Below are positions 28,465 through 36,784 of a stretch of DNA of 36,784 bases, piece by piece. Both the position numbers and the translations under genes were made by a program. The DNA comes from Campylobacterota bacterium (GTDB taxonomy: Bacteria > Campylobacterota > Campylobacteria > Campylobacterales > Sulfurimonadaceae): positions 1 through 36,784 of the forward strand of contig JAUPKZ010000004.1 of the NCBI GenBank assembly GCA_030837195.1, read 5' to 3'. Numbering within the stretch: position 1 is the stretch's first letter; every line of letters begins with the position of its first letter. The notes beneath the pieces are model-generated. The model did no database searches, had not been told where the DNA came from, and saw only the letters and a list, made by a program, of their open reading frames with translations.

Positions 28465-29398
28465 AATTGAGTCGCTAACGCTAGAGCAGGCATACAAAGA
28501 TGCAGCTGCTGCTTTAGCGTGTTCTGTCTCCGAATTGGTTGTTGAAGTTATTCAAGTTCCAAGCAGTGGCTTTTTAGGTTTTTTTAAAAAAAATGCAATT
28601 ATAGTTGCGGCAAAAAAACAAAAAGAGTCTCAAGTCGAGAGTAAAAAAGAGCCTCAAGTCGAGAGTAAAAAAGAGCCTCAAGTCGAGAGTAAAAAAGAGC
28701 CTCAGACCGAGAGCAAGAGAGAATATAAGCAAGAAAGACCAAAACAAGAAGAGTTTAAAAAAAGAGCTGTTGCAAAAAAATCAGAGCCTTATGTAATAAA
28801 TGATACTATAATGCCTCAAACATTCGTCAGTACGCAAGATGATGAAGATTATGATATGGCAGGCATAAATTTTACTGCCGATTATGAAGAGGATGAAGCA
28901 AAAGAACAGAAGGATGAGGTAGTTGATGGCGGCGTAAGTGCTTTTGAAGTTGCAAAAACAATAGAGAAAGAGATAAATGAACTTTTTTCACACATATGTT
29001 TTAAAATTGATAAAATAGAAGTAAGCGCATATGATGATAAAACACTTCTTATGGAGTTTAAGGGTGAAGATGCTGCGCTTCTTATAGGTAAAGAGGGGTA
29101 TAGATATAAAGCACTTTCATATATGATATTTAATTGGATAAACACGAAATATCAGCTACAGCTTCGCTTGGAAATCGCAGAATTTTTAAAGAACCAAGAA
29201 GAATCGATTTCGAGATATCTTACAACTGTTTATGAAAATGTTGATAGAGACGGAAGAGCACAGACAAAGATACTTGATGGTGTTTTGGTTCAGATTGCCC
29301 TTAAAGAATTAAGAGAGAGATATCCAGATAAATATGTAGCTATTCGTTCAACTCGTGATGGGCTTAAATTTATCATTATAAATGATTATCACAATTAA
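28457..29398 (+). CDS. jag: Jag/KhpB family RNA-binding protein
   Basis: Jag-N-like start, KH (LLIGKEGYRYKALSYMI) and R3H-like C-terminus; after yidC. Confidence 0.9.
   Translation: MIRIESLTLEQAYKDAAAALACSVSELVVEVIQVPSSGFLGFFKKNAIIVAAKKQKESQVESKKEPQVESKKEPQVESKKEPQTESKREYKQERPKQEEFKKRAVAKKSEPYVINDTIMPQTFVSTQDDEDYDMAGINFTADYEEDEAKEQKDEVVDGGVSAFEVAKTIEKEINELFSHICFKIDKIEVSAYDDKTLLMEFKGEDAALLIGKEGYRYKALSYMIFNWINTKYQLQLRLEIAEFLKNQEESISRYLTTVYENVDRDGRAQTKILDGVLVQIALKELRERYPDKYVAIRSTRDGLKFIIINDYHN
28625..28720 (+). repeat. 24-bp in-frame tandem repeat in jag linker (~4 units)
   Basis: GAGCCTCAAGTCGAGAGTAAAAAA units (first has one T, last diverged), encoding E(S/P)Q(V/T)ESKK. Confidence 0.95.
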
Positions 29399-29403
29399 AC
29401 ATA

Positions 29404-30741
29404 ATGAATAACGATACTATAAGTGCCGTTGCAACTGCTAATGGCATAGGTTCCATCGCCATAATCAGAATTAGCGGCGATAGAGCTTTGAGTATTGCAA
29501 AAAAAATTACCTGCAAGCAAGATTTTTCTCCGAGATATGCAACTTTAACAAATATATACGATTTTAATAATGAGCTTATAGATGAGGCAATAGTTATTTA
29601 TTTTAAAGCTCCGCACTCTTTTACTGCAGAGGATGTCATAGAAATACAGTGCCATGGCGGTTTTGTAGTAGCACAATCGATTTTAAGGGCAACTATTTCT
29701 CATGGTGCACGAGTTGCCCAAGCGGGTGAATTTAGTAAAAGAGCCTTTTTTAACGGCAGAATTGATTTAACGCAAGCAGAAGCAATCGCCTCTTTGATTG
29801 AGGCAAAAAGCCAAGATGCAATGAAGATACTCTCCGCTCAAATGAAGGGAGCGCTAAGGGAGTATATTGAAAATATTCGTGATGAAATTATTCATATACT
29901 GGCTTATTCTGAAGTAGCTATAGATTATGCTGAAGAGGATCTGCCGCAAGATTTGGTTATGCAGATAGAGGCAAAACTTCAAGAACTTAAAAAATCTCTA
30001 GCTTCAACTCTTTTGGCAAGCAGATCAAGGGAAGGTCTTATACGGGGATTTAAAGTTGCTATTGTAGGTAAACCAAATGTCGGTAAAAGTTCACTTTTAA
30101 ATGCTATGCTCAAATATAACCGTGCGATTGTTAGCGATATAGCAGGTACTACGCGAGATACAATAGAAGAACAGCTTCGTATCGGCACGCATCTTGTTCG
30201 CATCGTAGATACCGCAGGAATTAGAGAAGCAAATGATGCAATAGAGAGAATAGGAATAGAGAGAAGTTTGGGTGCGATAGAGGATAGTGATATAGTTGTT
30301 GCTATCTTTGATAGCTCCAGAGAAGCAGATGAAGAAGATAACAAGATTTTAGACCTGCTTAGTTCTGCGAAAGACAAGCATAAGGTATATGTTAAAAATA
30401 AAATAGATTTAGAGCAAAAATTTTTTAACAATGAGATAGTTTTTGATATAGAGCTAAATGTAAGGGGCAGTGTAGATGCTCTTGTTTTAAAACTTGAAGA
30501 GATTATGAACGGCAGTAATGCCTCAGATGAGATAATGCTTATTTCGCAAAGACAAATCGGCGCAGTAGAAAATGCGCTTAGATGTATCGATGAGGCGTTT
30601 GAACCGTTGAAATATCAAGAATTGGAGATATTTTCGTTCTCTTTATTGGAAGCTATAAAAGAGATAGCATCTATTACAAGACCTTTTGAGAATGATGAGA
30701 TGCTTGAGAAGATGTTCGGCTCTTTTTGTTTGGGAAAATAG
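29404..30741 (+). CDS. mnmE: tRNA modification GTPase MnmE
   Basis: GKPNVGKSSLLNAML, DIAGTTRDTIEE, C-terminal FCLGK. Confidence 0.98.
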   Translation: MNNDTISAVATANGIGSIAIIRISGDRALSIAKKITCKQDFSPRYATLTNIYDFNNELIDEAIVIYFKAPHSFTAEDVIEIQCHGGFVVAQSILRATISHGARVAQAGEFSKRAFFNGRIDLTQAEAIASLIEAKSQDAMKILSAQMKGALREYIENIRDEIIHILAYSEVAIDYAEEDLPQDLVMQIEAKLQELKKSLASTLLASRSREGLIRGFKVAIVGKPNVGKSSLLNAMLKYNRAIVSDIAGTTRDTIEEQLRIGTHLVRIVDTAGIREANDAIERIGIERSLGAIEDSDIVVAIFDSSREADEEDNKILDLLSSAKDKHKVYVKNKIDLEQKFFNNEIVFDIELNVRGSVDALVLKLEEIMNGSNASDEIMLISQRQIGAVENALRCIDEAFEPLKYQELEIFSFSLLEAIKEIASITRPFENDEMLEKMFGSFCLGK

Positions 30742-30746
30742 AAAAA

Positions 30747-31136
30747 GTGAAATACATTGCGATTGATTTAGGACTTAAGAGGGTAGGTTTAGCGTACAGT
30801 GCACATAAAGATATAGTAACGCCACTCTCAGCAGTGCAGAGAAAAAACAGAGATCAAGCCGCAAGAGATGTCAAAAAAGTGCTTGATGAATGGGAAGTTG
30901 ATGCAGTCGTAGTCGGCATACCGATGGGTGGAAGTTCAGAGGATGAGATGAGACGCCGCATTGCGCACTTTATGAATCTTGTTGATTTTAAGGGTAAAAT
31001 TTTTTATGAGGATGAGAGTAATTCATCCATAGAAGCAGAGAGTATAATGCGAGGAGAGATAAAGCAGATACGCGATGGGCGTATCGACTCAATTTCTGCT
31101 ATGATAATTTTGCAGAGATTTTTAGCCAAAAAATAG
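30747..31136 (+). CDS. ruvX: Holliday junction resolvase-like protein / pre-16S rRNA nuclease
   Basis: AIDLGLKRVGLAYS; GTG start at 30747 preferred over TTG 30726. Confidence 0.88.
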   Translation: MKYIAIDLGLKRVGLAYSAHKDIVTPLSAVQRKNRDQAARDVKKVLDEWEVDAVVVGIPMGGSSEDEMRRRIAHFMNLVDFKGKIFYEDESNSSIEAESIMRGEIKQIRDGRIDSISAMIILQRFLAKK

Positions 31137-31138
31137 AA

Positions 31139-31786
31139 TTATATTTTCTTGCTTAACGCTTCGATGGTATTGCTGTTGCCAAGAACAACAAGTATATCTC
31201 CTGCTTCAAGAATATCGTTATTTTCAAATGATGTATGCCACTCACCCTGATGTTTGTATGCTATTGGTTTTACATCAAACTCATCTTTAAATATAGGCGA
31301 GAGGATGGAAGTTCCTACCCAAAATGAAGGAACGGTCATTTTTGCCAGTTTCATAGTGATGGAGAGGTCGATAGTTTCGTAGTGGATATTCTTAACAATC
31401 TTTTTCACAAGTTTTTTTGCAGATTCCATCTCAGGATAAATTACTTTTGCTGCACCCAGTTTTGAGAGAATCTGCCCGTGCACCTGTGTTATGGCTTTTG
31501 CTATAACCGTTGCAATTCCCAGTTCTTTTAGTGCCATAACCGTTAAGATGCTTGCTTCAAGATTTTCTCCTATGCTAACAATAGCAACCTCCGCATCTAC
31601 AATCCCTGCTTCACGAAGAGCTTTTGGATCTGATGAATCAAGTGCTATGGCATCTTGAACAAACTCACTGATGTCTTTTATCTTTTCCTCGTCATTATCA
31701 ATAGCAATAACATTCTCTCCCTGTTGTGAGAGCCCTTTTGCCACATGGTATCCGAATTTTCCAAGTCCTATAACTACATATGTCAT
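31139..31786 (-). CDS. TrkA/KtrA-type K+ channel regulatory RCK protein
   Basis: VIGLGKFGYHVAKGLSQQGENVIAIDNDEEK plus TrkA_C-like tail. Confidence 0.92.
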   Translation of the reverse strand: MTYVVIGLGKFGYHVAKGLSQQGENVIAIDNDEEKIKDISEFVQDAIALDSSDPKALREAGIVDAEVAIVSIGENLEASILTVMALKELGIATVIAKAITQVHGQILSKLGAAKVIYPEMESAKKLVKKIVKNIHYETIDLSITMKLAKMTVPSFWVGTSILSPIFKDEFDVKPIAYKHQGEWHTSFENNDILEAGDILVVLGNSNTIEALSKKI

Positions 31787-33111
31787 ATGATTACCTTTCC
31801 TTCTGCATATTTTATTCTTGTTTGTACCGCTTTGCCTACTATAACGATAGTAAATGCAAAAACACCTATCCTACCCATAAGCATAAGCAGGATGATATTA
31901 AATTTTCCTAAGTCGCTAAATAGTGCGCTGTAACTTAGCACTCCACCGTTACCGGTTGATATACCAACCGTGGCAAATGCCGAGCATGTCTCAAATAGTG
32001 TTCTGACAAAGTGAAGTTCTTCACTCTCATTTAAAATAACCGTTGATATCAGTATATAAAATGATGCAACAAAAATAATTGCATACGCTTTGTTGATTTG
32101 ATATGGAACTAGACTTCTATGAAAAATATGCGGGTTATTTTGACCGCGAAGAGTAAACCAAACGCCAATTACGGCAAGTGCTAAAACCGTAGTCTTAACA
32201 CCTCCTGCTGTTCCTCCTGGGCTGCCTCCTACAATCATAAAGATAGTTCCAAAAAAGAGATCAGAATCATTGAATGTAGAAAAATCAATGCTGTTAAATC
32301 CTGCGGTGCGGTAATTTACAGACGCAAACCAAGCCGCGATAAACTTTTCCCATGTGGACATAGCGCCAAGCGATTTTGGATTGTGCCACTCTAAAGAGAG
32401 GATAATAGTCATACTAAGAAGAATTAAAATAGCAGATGTCCACAGAACAAGTTTGGTGTGTGTAGATAGTCGTGTAAGTGATTTTTTACGGTAGTTGTAT
32501 AGTTCTAATAGTACCAAATATCCCAATCCGCCGATGATTATCAACAGCGGAATAGTAATATTAATAACTAAATCACTGCGAAAACCCATCATGTTGTCGC
32601 TAAAGAGTGAAAATCCGGCATTATTGAAAGCGGAAACAGAGTGAAAAAGTCCAAACCACATCGCATCATAAAGCGGCATATCTACTAAAAAACGCAATGT
32701 TAAGATGATTGCACCGACAATTTCAATAATTACAATACTGGCAAAGACGATTTTTAAAAAGCGAAAAATTCCGCTCATACCAGGATAGTTTAGCGATTCT
32801 TTTAGAATAAGACGGTCACGGTAACCGAGCTTTTTACGGCGTATAATTGCCAAAAAGGTAACTGCCGTCATATAACCCAATCCTCCGATTTGAATCAAAG
32901 AAAGTATAACAATATGTCCAAAACTAGTAAAATCAACCGGTGTGTCTTTGACTATGAGTCCGGTAACACAAACTGCGGATGTAGCTGTAAAGAGTGCATC
33001 AATCAGAGAAAGTTCGCCATTATGGGCGAACGGAAGCATCAACAAAAAAGCACCGACCCCAATGAGGATAACAAAACTCATAAAAATTATTTTTATATCT
33101 TGTGTTTGCAT
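31783..33111 (-). CDS. TrkH/KtrB-type K+ transporter membrane subunit
   Basis: TSAVCVTGLIV, IQIGGLGYMT, GGSPGGTAGGVKTT filter-like motifs. Confidence 0.93.
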   Translation of the reverse strand: MQTQDIKIIFMSFVILIGVGAFLLMLPFAHNGELSLIDALFTATSAVCVTGLIVKDTPVDFTSFGHIVILSLIQIGGLGYMTAVTFLAIIRRKKLGYRDRLILKESLNYPGMSGIFRFLKIVFASIVIIEIVGAIILTLRFLVDMPLYDAMWFGLFHSVSAFNNAGFSLFSDNMMGFRSDLVINITIPLLIIIGGLGYLVLLELYNYRKKSLTRLSTHTKLVLWTSAILILLSMTIILSLEWHNPKSLGAMSTWEKFIAAWFASVNYRTAGFNSIDFSTFNDSDLFFGTIFMIVGGSPGGTAGGVKTTVLALAVIGVWFTLRGQNNPHIFHRSLVPYQINKAYAIIFVASFYILISTVILNESEELHFVRTLFETCSAFATVGISTGNGGVLSYSALFSDLGKFNIILLMLMGRIGVFAFTIVIVGKAVQTRIKYAEGKVII

Positions 33112-33120
33112 GAGAACCTC

Positions 33121-33810
33121 TTAGCCGTTACAACAAAATCTGTATCCGATACCGGATTCTGTTTTGATATAGTTTGGTCTTGTGCTGTTTTGTTCTATCT
33201 TCTTTCTTAGTGTATTGACATAAGTTCTAAGGTATTGCATCTCGCTTTGGTATCCGACACCCCAAACTTCTTTGAGTATCTGTTGATGTGTGAGCGTTTT
33301 GTTTGTGTTTAGTAAAAAATATTTGAGCAGTTCATACTCAATGGGAGTAAGTTTTAACTGCTCTTTTTTAAAAAAGATACTCCTTGAAGCAAGATCTATC
33401 TCTATTTCGCCGCAAACAATTTTACTAGACAGGGTTGCATCGCTTGTAATGCGTCTTAGATTTGCTCTAATTCTTGCAAGAAGTTCGTTTACTGAAAACG
33501 GTTTTGTGATGTAGTCGTCTGCTCCTGCATCCAGAGCCAAGATAATCTCCTTTTCATCGTGTCTAGCACTTAAAACGACTATAGGGATTTTAGAAATTTC
33601 ACGAATTTGTTTGATAAACTCTTTGCCGTCTCCGTCGCTTAAGCCAAGATCAACAATAAGCAAATCCGGATTGTGGCTTAAAAAGAGCATCATCGCGTTT
33701 TTTTTGCTCTCACACGAGATATGATTAAACTCATACTCTCTAAAAGTAATTTCAAGCAGTTTTTTTACAGAAGGGTCATCTTCTACTATTTGAATAAGGT
33801 AGTTTTTCAT
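33121..33810 (-). CDS. kdpE: OmpR/KdpE-family response regulator
   Basis: Receiver (LLIVDLGLSDGDGKEFIKQIR, DAGADDYITKPF) plus winged helix (LTPIEYELLKYFL). Confidence 0.88.
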   Translation of the reverse strand: MKNYLIQIVEDDPSVKKLLEITFREYEFNHISCESKKNAMMLFLSHNPDLLIVDLGLSDGDGKEFIKQIREISKIPIVVLSARHDEKEIILALDAGADDYITKPFSVNELLARIRANLRRITSDATLSSKIVCGEIEIDLASRSIFFKKEQLKLTPIEYELLKYFLLNTNKTLTHQQILKEVWGVGYQSEMQYLRTYVNTLRKKIEQNSTRPNYIKTESGIGYRFCCNG

Positions 33811-34844
33811 ATTAGGGCGGCCTTTTTAACTATAGGTAGTTTTGCTTCTATGAGGATTCCTTCATTTACTGCCGTTGCTTTTATGCTTCCGCCGTGAAGC
33901 CCTACTATACTTTTGCAAATCGAGAGACCTATACCGCTGCCTGAGATGTCGTTTGTGTCTTCAAGCCGATAAAATTTATCAAAAATATTTTTTAGTTTTG
34001 CTTCATCGATATGGTTGCTTTGGTTGAACACTTCTATTTTTACGCCATCACCAAAAGATATTATTTTTAAAGTTACTTTCGTGTTGTTTTTAGAGTATTT
34101 AAAAGCATTGTCCAAAAGATTTATAATGAGTTGCTTTAGTAAAATATTATCACCCCAATAAAGAGGCAAATCATCAATTTTTATCTCAAGCAGTTCATCT
34201 TTTTGTTTGTCTGAAAACTCTTCTATAGCTACACCTACCAAGTCTTCAAAATCGCACCAGTCAAATTTGAGGTCTATACTTTTACTTGAGAGTCTTGTGC
34301 TGTCTAAAATATTTGTAATCAATCTCTTCATTCGCAAAGAGGCATAGTTTACATCTTCTAGCAAATTTTTTATACTATTTTTATCTATATTGTTATTTGA
34401 GAGGAGGAGATTCGTCGTTCCGATGATGGTCGAGAGCGGCGTTCTTAAATCGTGAGAAATTATATTTAGCAAGCTCTCTCTCATCTCGTTTTGCTTCGTT
34501 TGTGTGTAGAGATTTTTTGCCTGAACGGTAATAATCCATCCGACAATTGCAAAAATTATAAAACTCCATATATATAGTTCGTTATGTACTTTAAAACTAT
34601 AAATAGGCGGAATGTATAGAAAGTTAAAAAAAACGACACTTAAGAGTGTTATAAAAAAAGTTGCTTTTATATTGCCGTGTATAGCTATGATAACAACAGG
34701 GATTATGTGTATGAGAGCAATATTTATAATATCTAAATGTTCACGCAAAAGGTGGCTTATAAGCGTGATAAAGAGTAAAATACCTACTGCTTTTAAAATA
34801 TAAGTATATATTGTATGATTAAAGCTGAAATAGAGATTTTTCAT
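33807..34844 (-). CDS. Short KdpD-like sensor kinase (DUF4118-like membrane region plus HisKA/HATPase)
   Basis: ISHDLRTPLSTIIGTTNLL, NLLDNAFKYSKN, SGIGLSICKSI; lacks the KdpD N-terminal nucleotide-binding and Usp domains. Confidence 0.85.
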   Translation of the reverse strand: MKNLYFSFNHTIYTYILKAVGILLFITLISHLLREHLDIINIALIHIIPVVIIAIHGNIKATFFITLLSVVFFNFLYIPPIYSFKVHNELYIWSFIIFAIVGWIITVQAKNLYTQTKQNEMRESLLNIISHDLRTPLSTIIGTTNLLLSNNNIDKNSIKNLLEDVNYASLRMKRLITNILDSTRLSSKSIDLKFDWCDFEDLVGVAIEEFSDKQKDELLEIKIDDLPLYWGDNILLKQLIINLLDNAFKYSKNNTKVTLKIISFGDGVKIEVFNQSNHIDEAKLKNIFDKFYRLEDTNDISGSGIGLSICKSIVGLHGGSIKATAVNEGILIEAKLPIVKKAALI

Positions 34845-34924
34845 TATGCATTCGGCAGTTTTATAAGTACAAGAATTGTTAAAATTCCAAGTACCGACAA
34901 CATTACAATATCCATTGTTGACAT
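34844..34924 (-). CDS. Putative 26-aa single-TM mini-protein
   Basis: MSTMDIVMLSVLGILTILVLIKLPNA*; TAA overlaps kinase ATG (TAATG). Not in the ORF track. Confidence 0.55.
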   Translation of the reverse strand: MSTMDIVMLSVLGILTILVLIKLPNA

Positions 34925-34986
34925 TTTTTTTTATCTTTATTTTTAATTTTGAACATTATAGTATAGAAGGTGTCAATAAGTTATAA

Positions 34987-35016
34987 ATAATATTTTGAAA
35001 AATATCAAAATATTAT
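34987..35016. promoter_or_regulatory. 12-bp-arm inverted repeat with FNR/CRP-like core
   Basis: ATAATATTTTGA-AAAATA-TCAAAATATTAT; core TTGAA-AAAT-ATCAA. Confidence 0.5.
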
Positions 35017-35037
35017 AAAGATTGTTATAAAAAAGTG

Positions 35038-35661
35038 CTACTCGATTGCTTTAAAAAATTTTGCGGCATCAAGCTCTTCATAGTTTAGCATATCAAGTTC
35101 ATAATCCTCATCCTCTGCTATGAGGCGTTTTATCTGATTTTGGCAGTATGCAAACATTTTTACTTTGGCATCATATAAATCCGGTATAAAACCAAGACCG
35201 CTAAATTGATAAGGTTCTTCTTGCTCTATACAGATAAGCGTTCCCTCGCACTGCTCTTCCAAAATTTCGACAAGCATTCTATAGGTAATATTGAACTCCG
35301 TGGCATGCCAGCCTATCTCTTCCATCTCTTGAGTGGGAAATCTATCTACGCCGTCTGCCGTCGTGTCGTCGTAACTAGCTCTTGTAACATTCATATTGAT
35401 GATATCCTGCCATGCTCCGAACGCTTTTATGAGAACTCTCTCTCCATCTTCTACGACTTGATAGTTTTTGCCAAACATTTCACTAAGCGATATATCCCTA
35501 TCTCCTTTTCCGCTAAAGACAAGAATATCGTTTCGCGAGAACGGTTTTTTGCATATTTTGCCTTCTATATCGACTCCAAACTCATCATATGAATTTTTTG
35601 CATTTATTAAATCATTTTTATTTGCTACGATAATTTCTTTAAAAAGATTAAATTTTCTCAT
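35038..35661 (-). CDS. Hypothetical protein (207 aa)
   Basis: Long acidic soluble ORF; no domain recognised. Confidence 0.75.
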   Translation of the reverse strand: MRKFNLFKEIIVANKNDLINAKNSYDEFGVDIEGKICKKPFSRNDILVFSGKGDRDISLSEMFGKNYQVVEDGERVLIKAFGAWQDIINMNVTRASYDDTTADGVDRFPTQEMEEIGWHATEFNITYRMLVEILEEQCEGTLICIEQEEPYQFSGLGFIPDLYDAKVKMFAYCQNQIKRLIAEDEDYELDMLNYEELDAAKFFKAIE

Positions 35662-35756
35662 TAAAACAGACTCTCTTTTTTTATTGACATTATAAAAGTT
35701 TTTGCTTTATTTTAGTATAATGCCAAAAAAATTTTAAGCATTTAAGCTTAATATAA

Positions 35757-36784
<1,028 letters not shown>

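Noticed and set aside
28625-28720. CRISPR-like direct repeats
   Set aside because: Contiguous 24-bp units with no spacers, in frame within jag.
28605-28796. KSLKSRV repeat peptide ORF
   Set aside because: Alternate-frame reading of the jag tandem repeat.
29979-30431. 150-aa - strand ORF
   Set aside because: Antisense to the MnmE GTPase domain; shadow ORF.

Overview
The gene content and Campylobacterota-like protein sequences suggest a Sulfurimonas-type chromosomal segment (inference, no database search run). Most of it is housekeeping: purQ(partial)/purS/purC, a ctpA-like S41 protease, hisD, aroK, fbaA, cmoA, nth, a PEB4-type PPIase, clpB, the rpmH-rnpA-yidD-yidC-jag-mnmE-ruvX cluster, HU, and ilvC (partial). 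Accessory or less explained modules are: (i) a three-gene Tat-targeted molybdoenzyme complex (FeS / NrfD / ~1130 aa catalytic subunit); (ii) a hemerythrin plus polytopic membrane protein pair; (iii) a PiT transporter followed by a membrane-anchored thioredoxin; (iv) a FapA/DUF342 protein with an HTH/coiled-coil partner next to a small HTH regulator and a very AT-rich palindromic region; (v) a compact K+ operon: short KdpD-like kinase, KdpE-like regulator, TrkH/KtrB and TrkA/KtrA, with no kdpFABC. The observations most worth a second look are an untracked 26-aa membrane mini-protein overlapping the kinase start by TAATG, the clpB leader (consensus-like sigma70 promoter overlapping an HspR/HAIR-like operator, then a duplicated 30-bp repeat encoding two related mini-peptides), and two genes (rnpA and the thioredoxin after pit) with no ATG/GTG/TTG start in the conserved frame. 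No tRNA, rRNA, CRISPR array or transposase was recognised.
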